Notes under the pieces: model-generated
Database searches by the model: none
Told to the model about the DNA's origin: nothing
Seen by the model: the letters and a program-made list of their open reading frames with translations, nothing else
Source of the DNA: Prorocentrum cordatum
Lineage: Eukaryota; Sar; Dinophyceae; Prorocentrales; Prorocentraceae
Reading direction: 5' to 3'
DNA length: 64,000 nucleotides
Assembly (NCBI GenBank): GCA_963575745.1
Contig: CAUYUJ010017912.1
Location: forward strand, 132,001-196,000
Shown: positions 11,440-22,351 of the stretch, piece by piece
How the letters are laid out: each line of letters starts with the position of its first letter
How positions within the stretch are numbered: the stretch's first letter is position 1
Program-made: the position numbers and the translations under genes

Positions 11440-12540
11440 CTTCTTTCAAAGGACCGATTTGTGGTCGGATGCCTCCGTTCCACGGTGGCGGCCAGGAGGT
11501 GCCCCAGCCCTTCTCGCGTTGCCGGTGTCTCGGCACCAGCCCCTCGCAGTTGCAACACCCCGAGCTGTAGTTAAGGCAGGGGCCACCTCCTCCCACGGCG
11601 CTGATCTTCTGCAGATGCGCTGCATCGCGAGCTTGCTGTGCACGCGTGCGCCCTTCTCGCATCGCAGTGCTGCAGCGGATGCCAAACCACATGAGCCCCC
11701 GGAGGCAACATACATTATGTTGCCACTGTTTGTTTTCTCTCATGTTCGCCATTGCCTGCTCGTGCGTGTGTCACGCGCACTCTGGAGTCTCCATCGCACG
11801 AGCTCGCCCAACGCTGTAGTTGATCGCGTTTGCTGACATAGCCCTCCGCTGGCTTCGACGATGAGCCAACATCTGTTACTGACGACTTTGGGATCGCGCC
11901 CTTCCTCCAATCCTACTGACACTGTCTGTCCTTTTTCGCACGCCGTGGCGCCGCAACTGCAGCTGATGATGTCAGGCTTCAAACCGACCCCTTGGGCTGA
12001 AATGGGTAGTTTTTTTCTTTCGCTGACGGTTCGCCTTCTCACCCTGTTCCCAACGTTGTAGTTGATCGCGTTTGTTTTCATAGCCCTCCGTTGGCTTCGA
12101 TGATGGGCCCAACACTGTAGCTGATGACGTTGGGCTGGCGGCCTTCCTCCGCTCCTGCTGCCACTGCCTGCCTGTCTCGCACGCCTTGGCATTTCTCGCA
12201 CGAGCGGATCCCAGCGTTGTAGCTAACGATGTTGACTCGTAGCTGTGTGCCGCACGACTGCATGCAACAACAGAACCTGCTGCCATGGCCTGCCTTTTCG
12301 CACGACCCGCTCCCCGCGCTGTAGCTCAGAACCTGTCCCACAAGCACCTCCTTGCACGACCGAGTCCCCGCACTATGTGTCTCGCACGATCCCCGTTTGC
12401 AGCAGGTGAGTCCGCTAACACTGCTTGCTTTCTCGTGCTGGCTGATCCCAGCGCTGTAGCAGAAATGAGTCTCTCACCCCAGTTGGCGCAGCAATCCCGA
12501 GGCCAAGGCGAAAGAAGATCATGACGAGGCGGAGTCAGGA
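11440..12540 (-). pseudogene. Decayed pentatricopeptide-repeat (PPR) sequence
   Basis: On the minus strand several frames contain repeated pieces of the dinoflagellate PPR consensus: (V/I)(I/V)SYNAGIRSCEK, NVISYSVG, DIISCSCGATACEK and YNVG. They are spaced roughly one 35-residue repeat apart. The pieces sit in at least three frames (12347-12078, 12286-11972, 12201-11740) and stops intervene, so no intact protein is possible. Intact relatives bind RNA and usually act in organelle RNA processing; here only a relic remains. It is a fragment without recognised ends, most likely a dead copy of one of the many PPR genes or retrocopies in such genomes. Confidence 0.7.
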
Positions 12541-12890
12541 GGAACGGGTGGAGGACCAGTGGGAAATCAGGCCGCATCAACGCCGTTGCAATAAACACTC
12601 TCTCCAAGTTCCCTTTACAGAAGTACCTGCAATAATGAATTTCCATTGCGGGAAGTGCCCCTTCTGAAAGACAGTCGCTTGATAATTCTCACCCGTGCCA
12701 AAACGGCAGTCTTGGAAGTTCAAAGCAGCGAGCCAACAGTATTGCGAAGTCCTGACAATCCTGAATCGCGCATTATCGCCAGTTCTGGGACTTCAGCACC
12801 GCGAATCGACGTGATTGTGGCGTCCGGATAATAACCCTACGTCGTGCCCCAACACCATTTCTGGGATGCCAATGACACGAACCATCGAAA
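12541..12890. other. Unassigned
   Basis: No coding, RNA or repeat feature recognised. Confidence 0.4.
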
Positions 12891-12892
12891 TC

Positions 12893-13215
12893 GCTACAAG
12901 TTGTTAAGACGAATGTGCGCAGCGCTGAGACCAGCCACATTATGAAAAGGAAGCGCCATCCATCCAAGAAGCTGCTGCAGACTGTTAAGAAGAACGTGCT
13001 CGGCGCCATGGCGACGAGAGCCACATTTTGAAAACGATTCGCCCTCCACCTTTTATGTAATTGCTACAAGTTTTTACGACGAACGCGCCCGGTGCTCAAG
13101 CGAGAGCTTCATTTTGAAACGGAGCCGCCTTGCATTCATCCATGAATTGTTGCCAGTTTCTCGGGCGAGTGCGCGCGGCGTTAAGGCGACAATCTTTCTT
13201 CGAAGAAGGAACCGA
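12893..13215. repeat. Degenerate tandem repeat, about 80-95 bp
   Basis: Three to four copies share a GCTACAAGTTNTTAAGACGA-like start, a GCGCNCGGCGCT middle and a CACATTTTGAAAACG end. They start near 12893, 12970, 13064 and 13148. Confidence 0.65.
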
Positions 13216-13436
13216 CCTCCTTCCCTTGACGCTGCTGAGGATTTCAAGCTTCAGGGTAACAAATGCTGAGGAGATATCGAACGAAACGCTCGACCCGCCC
13301 TACTGGCACGCCTGGGGGGTGGGGGGGGGCGACAGGGAGGAGTTGGTTTGAACGAAGAGGACTGGACGAGGAGGAGTCCGGGGCCCGATTGCGAATGCCT
13401 TGCGACCCGTGCCACCGCCAGGGACGACGCCGCCGA

Positions 13437-13481
<45 letters not shown>

Positions 13482-13800
13482 CGACGACGCCGATGCCGAC
13501 GCCGACGCCGACGCCGACGCCGCCGCCGACGACGACGACGACGCCGACGACGACGACGCCGACGACGACTTCGAGCTGGGCCGGGCGGGAGGGCCGCCGC
13601 CGCCTCGGCGCGGGCCCCTCTCCGGGCCGTCCCGGGGCCGCTGGAGGAGGACGAGGCAGGAGAAGGAACAAGGAAACATGGACAGGAGGAGGTGGAATAA
13701 GAAGGGGTTGAGGAAGGGGCGGAGGTGTAGGTGGGGAAATGAGGGAGGGGAGGAGGAGGAGGAGGAGGAGGAGGAGGAGGAGGAGGAGGGAGGCGCAGCA
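13216..13800. repeat. GAC/GCC and GGA microsatellites
   Basis: A GACGCC/GAC run lies at 13420-13572 and a GGA run at 13755-13790, joined by GC-rich sequence. The Arg-, Asp/Ala- and Thr/Pro-rich frames are compositional. Confidence 0.85.
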
Positions 13801-15325
13801 GCATATGGGGTGTGTGGTGCGCACTCCAGTAGTCGCGAATTCTGGTCCCATGGCTTTCGCGTGCACATGCACATGCGTCAGTTTCTATACTGGCAACCAG
13901 TACAGCTTGCATGAGGGTTAATACACATCATATCTTAAGAGGGGTACCCTTCTTGTTCTTCGCCGTTGGGCTCTCCACGTTCGAATGTTTTCGATTTGGA
14001 TGGACTTGGCCTTGGGCTCTCGGCGAAGGGGGCCATGTGTGTGTGCGTGTGCGCTTGCGTCTGCGTGTCTGTGGATGCTGCTGCACCTGCAGCACAGACG
14101 CCTCCCCCGCGCAGGAGTTGCAGGAGCTGCTGCCCTGGAGCAACCCGTTGGGCCTCCGCCTGGCCTTGAACTGGGAGGCCCGCGGGACTCCGCCTGCCAA
14201 GCTCCTCCCTGGATTCTTGTGGCTTCCCTTGGCTTGCGCCAGCGACCGGGATATCGTCACCTGGCCTCACCGTGGGATCTGCCAATAGGGTGGCATGGTT
14301 CTGTGACGCTCGGAGAGAGCAAGCGAAAGGGGGCATGTCCTCTCAGAAGGCGGCGGTGCTTCTCAGAAGCCCTCTGGTCTTTTGGTGGACCACCTCTGTC
14401 TTCAGAGAAACCCTGGAAAGCTGCCCGGGAAGCAGGCAGCTATCCGAGCCCTCTCACGAGGCCCGCCATTCTGCCACCCCCCTTGGCGCAGCACGGGCCA
14501 CGCGTCAAGGCCCCTATTATCATAATGTTGCGTTCTGTGGTGTTGCTCGCGCGCTGGATTCTGACGTTGTCGTTCCCGCCCGCAAGCCCACGCTGGCGGA
14601 GACAGCACCTCGCGTGCATAGCCAACTCGTTGGACGGGCGCACAGCGCGACAGCGACAGCGACACGCGCTACCATGCCATCCGCCCTCTGCCACCGCTGC
14701 TTGTTGGGCTCTAGCAGCTCCGACGCTAGGGCGGAGGTGCTGATTCAGGCCTTGGAATGGAGGCGTACGTGCAGCAAGTCGCCTCCCCGCGCGTGAGCAA
14801 AAGTATCCATCACATCGACAATACCACTCTTTGCACCCTGGATCATGTCAGAAGTTGCCTCGATGTCGGGGTGCGGTGCGGTTCGCCCTGTGGCGCTGCT
14901 CTTGCTAGTGGCAGTCCAGGCAGGGCGGGCCCTGGAGGTTCTCAGAGCTCACGGGCAACGTCAGGGCGGGATTGGCTCAGGGCGGGGAGGGCACATCGAC
15001 CCCCGATCGCCCATTCATCGCCGATGCGGGCCCAATAGCTCACCCCACCCAGAACCTATCGCCAATCTCTCGGTGATGCATCGCCGATTCCAGGTCGACG
15101 TGTCTCCTTCCCCCTGAGCATGCCCCCCCTATCGCTGCCGCTCAAAATCTAGCTGGGCAAAAGGCGACTGCTCACCTGTGCGCATAATATTCGCAGCAGG
15201 GGCTGGCTGGAGGGACGAACATCAGCAGCAGTAGTGGTACATGTCTATATACATATATATATACACAGATGTGGTGAATACATATGTCAGTATCTGGTCA
15301 TATATACACACAGGTGTATGCATAC
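13801..15325. other. Unassigned
   Basis: Several plus-strand frames exceed 120 codons (13985-14743, 14272-14796) but overlap one another and show no domain. A TGTGTGCGTGTGCG tract is at 14035-14075, and TA/CA runs are at 15240-15315, just left of the DIRS-like element. Confidence 0.35.
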
Positions 15326-15429
15326 ATGTTTGTGCGAGCACGGTAATGATAGGATATCTTGGCGATTCTGGCATTTCGAACACTTTCACGATCTGTATCG
15401 TTAACGTGTATGCTCAAGCTCGTCCTGCA
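15326..15429 (+). repeat. Split direct repeat A, copy 1
   Basis: 104 bp from ATGTTTGTGCGAGC to CTCGTCCTGCA. It matches 21036-21139 over its whole length with about 15 substitutions and no gap. It forms the left end of the DIRS-like element. Confidence 0.85.
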
Positions 15430-15468
15430 GGAGCTTGGACCCAGCGCCCCCACCCCGGCCGACAGAGC

Positions 15469-17707
15469 ATGGATCACGCGCTGCAGCTGGGGTACGCGGC
15501 GCTGGGTTCGCTGGTGGCGTCGTCGGTCCAGCGACCGACCTGCGTGTGTGACTGCACGCCACCAGCACCCGACGAGGGGGTGCTCGAGCTGCTGGGCCAA
15601 CAGCTCCAGCGGTGCGGGCCCGACAGGCTCACCGCGTGCCCACCGCCTGCGGCTTGCCCGCTGGCGCCTGAGTGCCCAGGGCTGCTGGGCCTCTTGCTGG
15701 CCGCCTTCGGCGGCGGCGCGCTGGTCGGCGGCCTCGTGGTGACGCTGGCGCTGGTGATCCTCGGCGCAGGGAGTGTGAGGCAGCGGAGTCGCGGGGAGGC
15801 GAGGCTGCCCGCGCCCGCGGCGAGGCTGTCCATCGGCCCACCTGCGGTGTCCGAGGAGCTGTTTTTTCCGCCGACGCTCGAGGAGGAGGCGCGCGCCCAG
15901 GTCGAGCGAGTGCGGGCCCGCCGAGATGGAGCATCCTCTCACTAGTTTCGGCTTGCGCGGGGGCGACTTCGTGGCGGTGCAGTACAACTGCCCGCCGAGG
16001 GACCTGAGGCATGAACGCTGGGACGGGGGCTCCGAGGAGGTGGGCGTGATGACGCCCGACGGGGACGTCTACATGGAGCGCTGGGACCTGCCCGACGTGA
16101 CCTCCTGGGCGCGGGTTCCTGGAGGAGTGCAGGGCAACGACCTGGGCGACGCTGGGGTGCGCTGCTACCGCTTTCGGCAGGTGCCGGTTGCCCAGGAGCT
16201 CGGAATCCACAGAGACGCCCTGGCCCGCCAGTGCCGCCAGCCCCCTCCTGGGCTGCCGCTGGTGCCGAACGTCGGGATGGCGATCGCGGCGCTGGCGGCG
16301 CCTGCCCCACTGCCGCCGCCCGCGGAGGGCCCCCCGACTCCGAGAGGAGGAGGCGCGTCGCTTGGAGCCGTTGGCGCCGTGCTGGCCGCCGTTGGACGAC
16401 CCCAGGGCGCGCGGGTGACGGCGGAGGGCCGCGACGGGATCGCGCGGCTGACCCGCTGGGAGGCGCCGCCCGCCCAGGCCGCGATTGGCGACCGAGCTTT
16501 CATTCAGCATGCTGGAAAACCGCTGGTGCTGATGCTGGTGCCCGAAGGTGACCTGGCCAGTGGGAGGGTCCAAGGCCTGGATGCTGCGACGCCCGGCGCC
16601 GATCGAGGAAATGACGAGAACGATGGCCTTCGGACGCTTTCGGTGGTGTGGGATCGGATGAACGAGCGCCACCGCACCTGGGACAGTGTGGTGGAGAACC
16701 TCTCCAAGAAGAGCTTCACGGACTGGCCGCTGATGGGGCCGAGGACCGCCGTGTGGTTCTGCAGGCACATCCGCCAGAACGGGGGGGGCCCGACCGCCTT
16801 CTTCTCACGTGTGGTGCGGGATATGAAGATGGCGGAGAACGACCGCAGCTCCCACGAGCTCGAAGTGCTGCTCAACGTGCTGGAGCTGGCTGGTTCCGTG
16901 GACCAGATGAGCGTCGGGAGCCTGTCGTGCATGGAGCTCGTGGGGCGCAGGATTCATCTGATCATGGGCGCTAGCTCGGGCGGGGGCGCCGCCGTCTGGG
17001 AGGGCTCCGAGCACTTCATGGTGCTCGGGCGCGTGGCGAGAGGGATCGCCCCAGCTTTCCAGAGCCACGTGGCCGCCAGACTCAAGGACGAGGCAGAGGT
17101 CGACAAGCAGCGCGACAAAGCGCGGGGGGCCCGGAAGCTTCGTGGAGGCAAGTCTGGTGGCAAGGACACAGCTAGGGAGGAGCGGGGGAGTCGCCCGACC
17201 CCTGCTCCCATTGAGGGCGAGGAGCCAGACGAGCTCCACCCGGGCGCGCAGTGTCGCCGCAGTTGTGGTTTCTTTTTCAGTCGCGGGCCTGAGATGGAGT
17301 GCAATTGGGCTAAGCGTCGATGCGACAGCTTGGGCCCCTGGTTCCCAGGCGAGGTCTTTACTCTTCTGCTTCCCAGAGTCGAGCCGCCGCCTCGTTTTGG
17401 GCCTTCCCGGAGCTGCGCCCAGCGTGCGCAGACCCGCAGGAGACGGCAGAGGGTGGAGCGGGAGGCCTGTGCTGTCCCTCGCGAGGTGCAGGGAGTCGCA
17501 TGCAAATATGTAGGCTTCTTAGCGCGCGCTACGCAGATGCCGCTTTTGAGGTTCCTTCTGAAGCAGCATGCTCGCTTCTTCGGCACAGAGCGGGCTGCGG
17601 CCCGTCTGACAGCCCCGTGCGTCCGTTCGTGGAAGACCTCGTGTCGCCGCCGGCCGACGCAGCCGATTGCCCGAGGTGCTGGGCGAACGAGAGCGTTTAA
17701 TGCTTGA
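15469..17707 (+). pseudogene. Gag-like ORF1 region of the DIRS-type element
   Basis: It starts at ATG 15469. It has a Cys/Pro-rich N-terminus and a strong hydrophobic segment (GLLGLLLAAFGG... to about 15770), followed by a Glu/Arg helix. That frame ends at TAG 15943. A second frame, open from ATG 15926 to 17707, continues in protein-like fashion with motifs such as FGLRGGDFVAVQY and VLELAGSVDQMSV. A Lys/Arg/Asp-rich coil follows near 17050-17200. The 20-bp overlap may be a frameshift mutation, or a real two-ORF overlap. After about 17240 the composition looks scrambled across frames, so the C-terminal part is decayed. The family is abundant in dinoflagellates; the precise function of the protein is unknown. 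Confidence 0.6.
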
Positions 17708-18500
17708 ACGGTTGTTGTTTGATTTTCTCCGCGATGATGAGGAGAGAAGGTCTGCGGCCCCGAGGGGGCAGCCGTGCCTTTTTGTAGATTTCGTGAGAGA
17801 GTTGCACGGCAGAGGCATAGTCACCTGGCGTCGGCAGCGTCGGGCTGAGTGCGCCATGCTTTTTGTCGCTAAGAAGGGCGGTCGGCTCCGTCTCACAGTT
17901 GACGCCCGCGCGGCGAATCAAGAATGCAGGCCCCCCCCTTGGAGCGGCGCTGGCAACGGTGGAGAACTTCGCCAGTGCCGAGGTGGGGGCCAAGGGCGCG
18001 CTGTGCATATCCAAGGGGGATGTTTCACATTGTTTCTGCAGGCTTGGCATCGACGGTCCTCTGTGCGAGTTTGTCGGCCCCCCTCCTTTGGAAGCTGGGG
18101 TGCTCGGGGTCGAATAGGTTGAAGGGGCCTCAGTGGCCTCGGACGAGTTTGTGCATCCATACCTCGGGGCATCACCGATGGGATTTACGTGGGGCTTATT
18201 CTTCGCGCGGAGGGCCGCGCAGAACACCGCGTATATAAGGTGCTTTGCCTGAACCCCGAGAATGCCGTTGAGCACCGCTCGTGCAACGCGGTGTTTGGCT
18301 CCGAGGGGGTGAATCTGGCCCATTACGTTCACGTCGACAGCGTCGGGGTCCTGGGCCTGAGGGCGGACGAGGTCCAAAAGGTCCGCGAGGCCGCGGCGAA
18401 GACCCTCGACGACGTGGGTTTGTTGACGCACGAGCTCACAGAGTCTACCTACGTGGACGAGGCACTTGGAGTGTTATCGATGGGGCTCGGGGTGTAGTTC
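17667..18500 (+). pseudogene. Reverse transcriptase, frameshifted
   Basis: Pieces of an RT domain lie in successive frames. The fingers region is near 17770-17930 (LFVAKKGGRLRLTVDARAAN). The first catalytic block follows at 17995-18060 (KGDVSHCFCRLG, where D is the first metal-binding Asp). The palm YxDD-equivalent reads YVHVDSVGVLG at 18321-18355, with a single Asp conserved as in many DIRS-like RTs. The pieces need at least two frame changes (frames starting 17667, 17863 and 18189). This enzyme would copy the element RNA into DNA. The copy cannot make a full protein. Confidence 0.75.
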
Positions 18501-19365
18501 GGTTGAGTGAGGGGCAGTATAGTCGTCTCCGCGGGGCTCTTCAGCGGGCCCTGAGCAGGAAGAAATCGAGCGGTGTGCAGTTGGAAATGCTCATGGGGCG
18601 CCTCACCTTCGCTTTCTTGATGCGCCGTCCTCTGCTGTCGGTCGTTGGCGCTACCTACCGTTTCAACCGTTGTTGCTGCCAGTCTGAGCGAACCTCGTGG
18701 CCAAGTGTGATCGCCGAAGTTGAGGCCGCGCATCCTGTGTTACCTTTGTGCGCTGCCGAGTTGCGTCTGCCGCGGTGCCCGAAGGTCTTTGCCCACGAAG
18801 CGAGCGCCTCTGGAATAGGGGTGGCGCAGACGGAGTGGGGGGAGGCAAGGGTGCAGCAGGTGGGGGGGCTGGCGGGGCGTTTCAGATTCAGACGTGCTGG
18901 TCTTGGTAGCCACCGTGGGCGAGCCTTGGGCGCAGCTGCCCTGGGCCCTTTCTCGGGCCCCGCTACGGCAATAGGGGCGACTGGCGAGCTCTGGGAGGAG
19001 GACTCGGGTTTCCAAGACGTTCCGAGCACGTGGGTCCAGAAGTCTTCTTGGGAACCTGTCTACCGCGGAAGGTTTCGGAGGCTCGTCGCGGTTCATGTGA
19101 AAGAGTGTCGCGCTTCTCCGTGGTGCCTGAGGCGTTTCTGCATGTCGCGGATGGGCCGAGCCACCAGGGTCCTTTTGCTAGGTGGCAATCTCAGCGCCAT
19201 TTTGGCTCACTCGAAGGGTCGCGCTACCAGCTGGCAGCCCCCCGCCCCGTGCAGAAGACGATGTGCGCTCCAGCTGGGGCGGCGGCTCGTCGCCGTTGAT
19301 CGCTGGATCCCGTCGGAACACAACCCCGCAGATGCGGCGAGCAGGTGTTCGAGCGGAAGCGGCCC
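18501..19365 (+). pseudogene. RT connection and RNase H of the DIRS-type element
   Basis: The frame 18281-19840 is open through a connection region (GRLTFAFLMRRPLLSVVGATY, about 18598-18660) and RNase H. The first RNase H acidic block is degenerate (AHEASASGIGVA at 18790-18825). The C-terminal block WIPSEHNPADAASR at 19300-19345 is well kept. That block is the usual end of RNase H in DIRS and pararetrovirus-like elements. Downstream, the open frame is GC-driven. Confidence 0.7.
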
Positions 19366-20202
19366 GCGAAGGGCGCGGAGGCTGACGCCCAGCTCCTCGG
19401 CGCCGGTGGAGGCGGCGCCCAGGGCGCGGCGAGTGGCGCCGCAGGGTGCCGCCCTGCCGAGCCCGCGGCCTGCCGCCCGCCGCCTGGCCTCGACGCCCCG
19501 CTCAGCCCCTCGCCCGAAGGGGCCGGGGCCTTGGGCGGCGGCCGAGCGGCCGCGGGGGGCCGGCAGCCGACCCTGCCGCCCGCGGCGCGGAGGGCACGCG
19601 CTGCCGAGCGGGGCCACTGGCAGACGCGCTTCGCCGAGGGGTCGAGTCCGACGGGAGTTCCCCGGCACGGGGGGCTGGGGCCGATGGCGCTTCCAAGCGG
19701 CGCGCGGAGCACATGAGGAGTTCATCAGGAGCGCAACGGGATCGACAAGTGGGCCGACCTGGCCGACGAGGTCCTGGACGCGCCGATCGTCGCCCCCTTC
19801 GAGGAGACGTTCCTGGTGGCTCCCGAGCTGCAGTGGGTGACCCACTTTTTTATGAAGTGGCGAGCAGCGGGCGACGCCAGGGTGTGGAACCTCAACTACA
19901 GCGACCTGGTCTGGGATCTCGGCCGTGCCGCCGGAGCCCTGGGCGTGAAGGACCTGGTGCAGTGCTCCATGAGGCGCGCGGGGGCGTCGTGGGACGGGGC
20001 TGTGGGTCGCGGGGCCCTGGCCGAAGTTCAGAAGAGAGATCGGTGGTTTTCCCATCGAGGCATCACGAAGTACGAGAAGGTCAGTCAGGCCTCGAATGTT
20101 TCCCCAATGCTACAGCGAAGCGTGAGATGGAAAGCGCATTGGTGCAAAGACAACTTGCAGCTGGTGTTCGGCGAGACCGCACGAGGCCCTGATGATGCTT
20201 GA
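19366..20202 (+). pseudogene. Tyrosine recombinase (C-terminal catalytic part)
   Basis: The frame 19816-20202 reads a typical phage-integrase-type C-terminus: an N-terminal helix with WVTHFFMKW, then SMRRAGASWD (catalytic Arg block, about 19964-19995). EVQKRDRWFSHRGITKYEK follows, with the nucleophile Tyr codon at 20071. The His normally found before the first Arg is replaced by Cys-Ser. The upstream half (19366-19815) is in other frames and poorly preserved. This enzyme would insert circular cDNA by recombination without target duplication. Its presence defines the element as DIRS-like. Confidence 0.75.
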
Positions 20203-20880
20203 CCTTTTCAGTGGCGTTCCTCGGGTGTCCAGCTTGTTCAGACGTCTCGGGCACGAAGCCGAAGCCTGTGATGCCAAGAACGGGCCTGAGTTTGACATTG
20301 CCCATTCAGAGGTCCTGAACGCCTCTTTGACAAATAGTAGAGCAGGTTATTTCAGCTGTGTGATGATGGCACCGCCGTGTACCACTTTCAGTAACGCGCG
20401 GCGTCCAGCTCTCCGATCGGCTGATCTTCCTTGAGGGCTCCCAGGCTGCGATCACCCGCACTTAGTCCACGCCAATGTGATCATGAAAGCTACGTTGAGG
20501 GTGATCCGTCTGTGTTGGAGGCGACGGCTACCTCTTGCCCTTGAGAATCCACAGGCCAGCCCTCTCTGGAAGCTGCCAGAGGTGATCGATTTGACGTCGA
20601 GTAGGAACAGCTGTGTGGTGGTCGCAGATATGGGCCAGTGGGGGCCCCCTTGAAAAAGAAAAAAACTACCGGGTGGTTCGCTCTTTTCGACAAGACCCTT
20701 TGCGAAGCTGGAGGTCTCCGGCGTCGGCCCCGAGGTTGCGTTTGCAGCCGGGCGAACAAGTTCCATGTGGGGCTCAGCGGGGAAGTCCCTAATGGGCCGT
20801 GGCGGACGCTTTTGGCGCAGGCGTGCCCTCGGAAGTTCGCCTCGTCTCTCGCTTCCACTTTCGACATCCAGTTCGAATAC
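20192..20880 (+). pseudogene. C5-cytosine-methyltransferase-like domain of the DIRS-type element
   Basis: Motifs appear in order over three frames: the SAM-binding motif LDLFSGVPRVSSLFRRLG (20198-20250), the catalytic-type PPC motif MMAPPCTTFSNAR (20362-20402), an ENP motif LALENPQASPLW (20532-20568), and a Cys/His-containing C-terminal block with HVGLSGEVPNGPW (20760-20805). The frame changes after about 20434 and again before about 20638, so the domain is broken. Methyltransferase-like domains are known in DIRS elements and in other eukaryotic retrotransposons. Whether this one ever methylated DNA cannot be told from sequence. Confidence 0.7.
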
Positions 20881-20924
20881 AATCGCTTACGCAGGTCGCA
20901 AACTTTAAATTTGGGTGGAGCTGT

Positions 20925-21020
20925 CCAGCCATGATTTTGAGACTGCCCTCGCGCTCGTTATCTTGGCCGCGATCGGCCTGTCGCATCGCGTTTGTCAAAC
21001 AGAAGGTTTCCCTGCCCAGC
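20925..21020 (+). repeat. Split direct repeat B, copy 1
   Basis: About 96 bp from CCAGCCATGATTTTGAG to CCCTGCCCAGC. Matches 21304-21400 with only a few substitutions and one extra base. Follows the methyltransferase-like region. Confidence 0.85.
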
Positions 21021-21035
21021 CAAGAGAAGGATATC

Positions 21036-21139
21036 ATGCTTGTGCGAGCGCGGTAATGGTTGGATATATAGGCGGTTCTGGCGCTTCGAATGCTTCCACG
21101 ATCTGCATCGTTAACGCGCATGCTCAAGCTCGTCCTGCA
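21036..21139 (+). repeat. Split direct repeat A, copy 2
   Basis: 104 bp, homologous to 15326-15429. Lies between the two B repeats, as expected for split direct repeats. Confidence 0.85.
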
Positions 21140-21171
21140 CCCACCACCCATTCCCCAACAGCCACCAGTTT

Positions 21172-21178
21172 TTTTTTT

Positions 21179-21214
<36 letters not shown>

Positions 21215-21234
21215 CTCTCTCTCTCTCTCTCTCG
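21172..21234. repeat. Poly-T plus CT microsatellite
   Basis: About 40 T residues with a single G, followed by about eight CT units, located between repeats A2 and B2 of the DIRS-type element. Confidence 0.95.
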
Positions 21235-21303
21235 TGCGCTTCGCTTCTTCAGTCGAACTCTCATCTTTGTCATAATCCCGCCGTCGCAGGCGGGTGGCGC
21301 TGG

Positions 21304-21400
21304 CCAGCTATGATTTTGAGTCTGCCCTCGCGCTCGTTATCTTGGCCGCAATCGGCCTGTCGCATCGCGTTTGTCAAACAGAAGGCTTCCCTGCCCCAGC
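21304..21400 (+). repeat. Split direct repeat B, copy 2
   Basis: Homologous to 20925-21020. Its end marks the right end of the DIRS-type element and is followed directly by a TA/CATA microsatellite. Confidence 0.85.
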
Positions 21401-21433
21401 AAATATATATATATACATACATACATACATACA

Positions 21434-21468
<35 letters not shown>
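21401..21468. repeat. TA/CATA microsatellite
   Basis: ATATAT, then CATA units (21415-21432), then a TA run (21436-21468). Abuts the right end of the DIRS-type element. Confidence 0.95.
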
Positions 21469-21471
<3 letters not shown>

Positions 21472-22129
21472 GCACGGGTTGTTTTTGTGATTTTATCTCT
21501 GTGGCGTTGTATCTTTGTGGCGCTAACAGCGTCCAAGGCCCACTCTCCAAGATATTGCCCGGCTGTGGTTCCGGTGGGACAGCTTACGCGAACCAGGCTG
21601 AAGAGGCAACGCATGTTTTATTACACGGAGCACTGCTCCTCAAAACGTTTCGCCGTTTTGACAGCCGTGAGGGCCCTCCCCGGGCTCCTGAACCGTCCGA
21701 CAACGGTTCGACTACACGTATAGGGCATTGTTTGATGGATTGGCCTTCAGTGCAGGCCCGACGGGGTCCTTAACAATTTCGAGTGGTACGGCAGTTTCGG
21801 ATTGCGCGCTCGGGTTTGGACCCCCCGCGCAACCCTTATAGTCAACATTGATAGTGAGGATGAGCGGCGTTCCAAGTTTTTCCTTGCATATTTTTTCCTT
21901 CGGCCCACACTGTGTCAGTTTCGTTGGTGGCGCCCCGCTCGAAAAGTGTCGGCGAGGCCTTCTAAGGCCTTTGCATCCTTATCGCGCGTCCTCATTAACA
22001 GTTTTGATTGCATGCCGCGGGGCAGCGGTCTTTCTCACCTTGGGTCACTTCTGCGTGCGGCTGAGCGGCCCATGGATGAGGAGCTGGTTCCCGGGACGTA
22101 GCCCCCAACGGCCCAGCACTGGTTTTTGC
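21469..22129. other. Unassigned
   Basis: Plus-strand frames such as 21310-21723 and 21848-22426 run through this region without recognisable domains. No terminal repeats were seen. Confidence 0.35.
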
Positions 22130-22335
22130 GTCGGAGGTCCCCTCGGGAGGGGGCAGTCGGAGGAAGACGGAAGAGGAAGGGGGAGGAGGGAGGCGGAGGA
22201 GGAAGAAAAGAACGAGAGGACGGAGGAGGAAGGAGGGAGGAGGAGGGAGGAGCACGGAAGAGGAGGAGGCAGGAGGAGGAAGGAGGGAGGAGGGAGAGGA
22301 GGAGGAGGAGGAGGAGGAGGAGGAGGAGGAGGAAA
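22130..22335. repeat. GGA/GAG microsatellite
   Basis: Purine-only triplets on the plus strand, pure GGA at 22295-22333. Confidence 0.9.
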
Positions 22336-22351
22336 AGTGGCTATACTGCAG

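Larger units (their letters stand above)
15326..21400 (+). mobile_element. DIRS/Ngaro/PAT-type tyrosine-recombinase retrotransposon, decayed
   Basis: About 6.1 kb, plus orientation. It is framed by split direct repeats in the order A1 (15326-15429), ORFs, B1 (20925-21020), A2 (21036-21139), B2 (21304-21400), the arrangement known for PAT and Ngaro elements. Between them, in order, lie a gag-like region, reverse transcriptase, RNase H, a tyrosine recombinase C-terminus and a cytosine-methyltransferase-like domain. These elements replicate through RNA and integrate with a tyrosine recombinase rather than a DDE integrase. Several frame changes separate the domains, so this copy is probably dead. 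A1/A2 differ at roughly 15 of 104 positions, which fits an old insertion. Confidence 0.85.
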
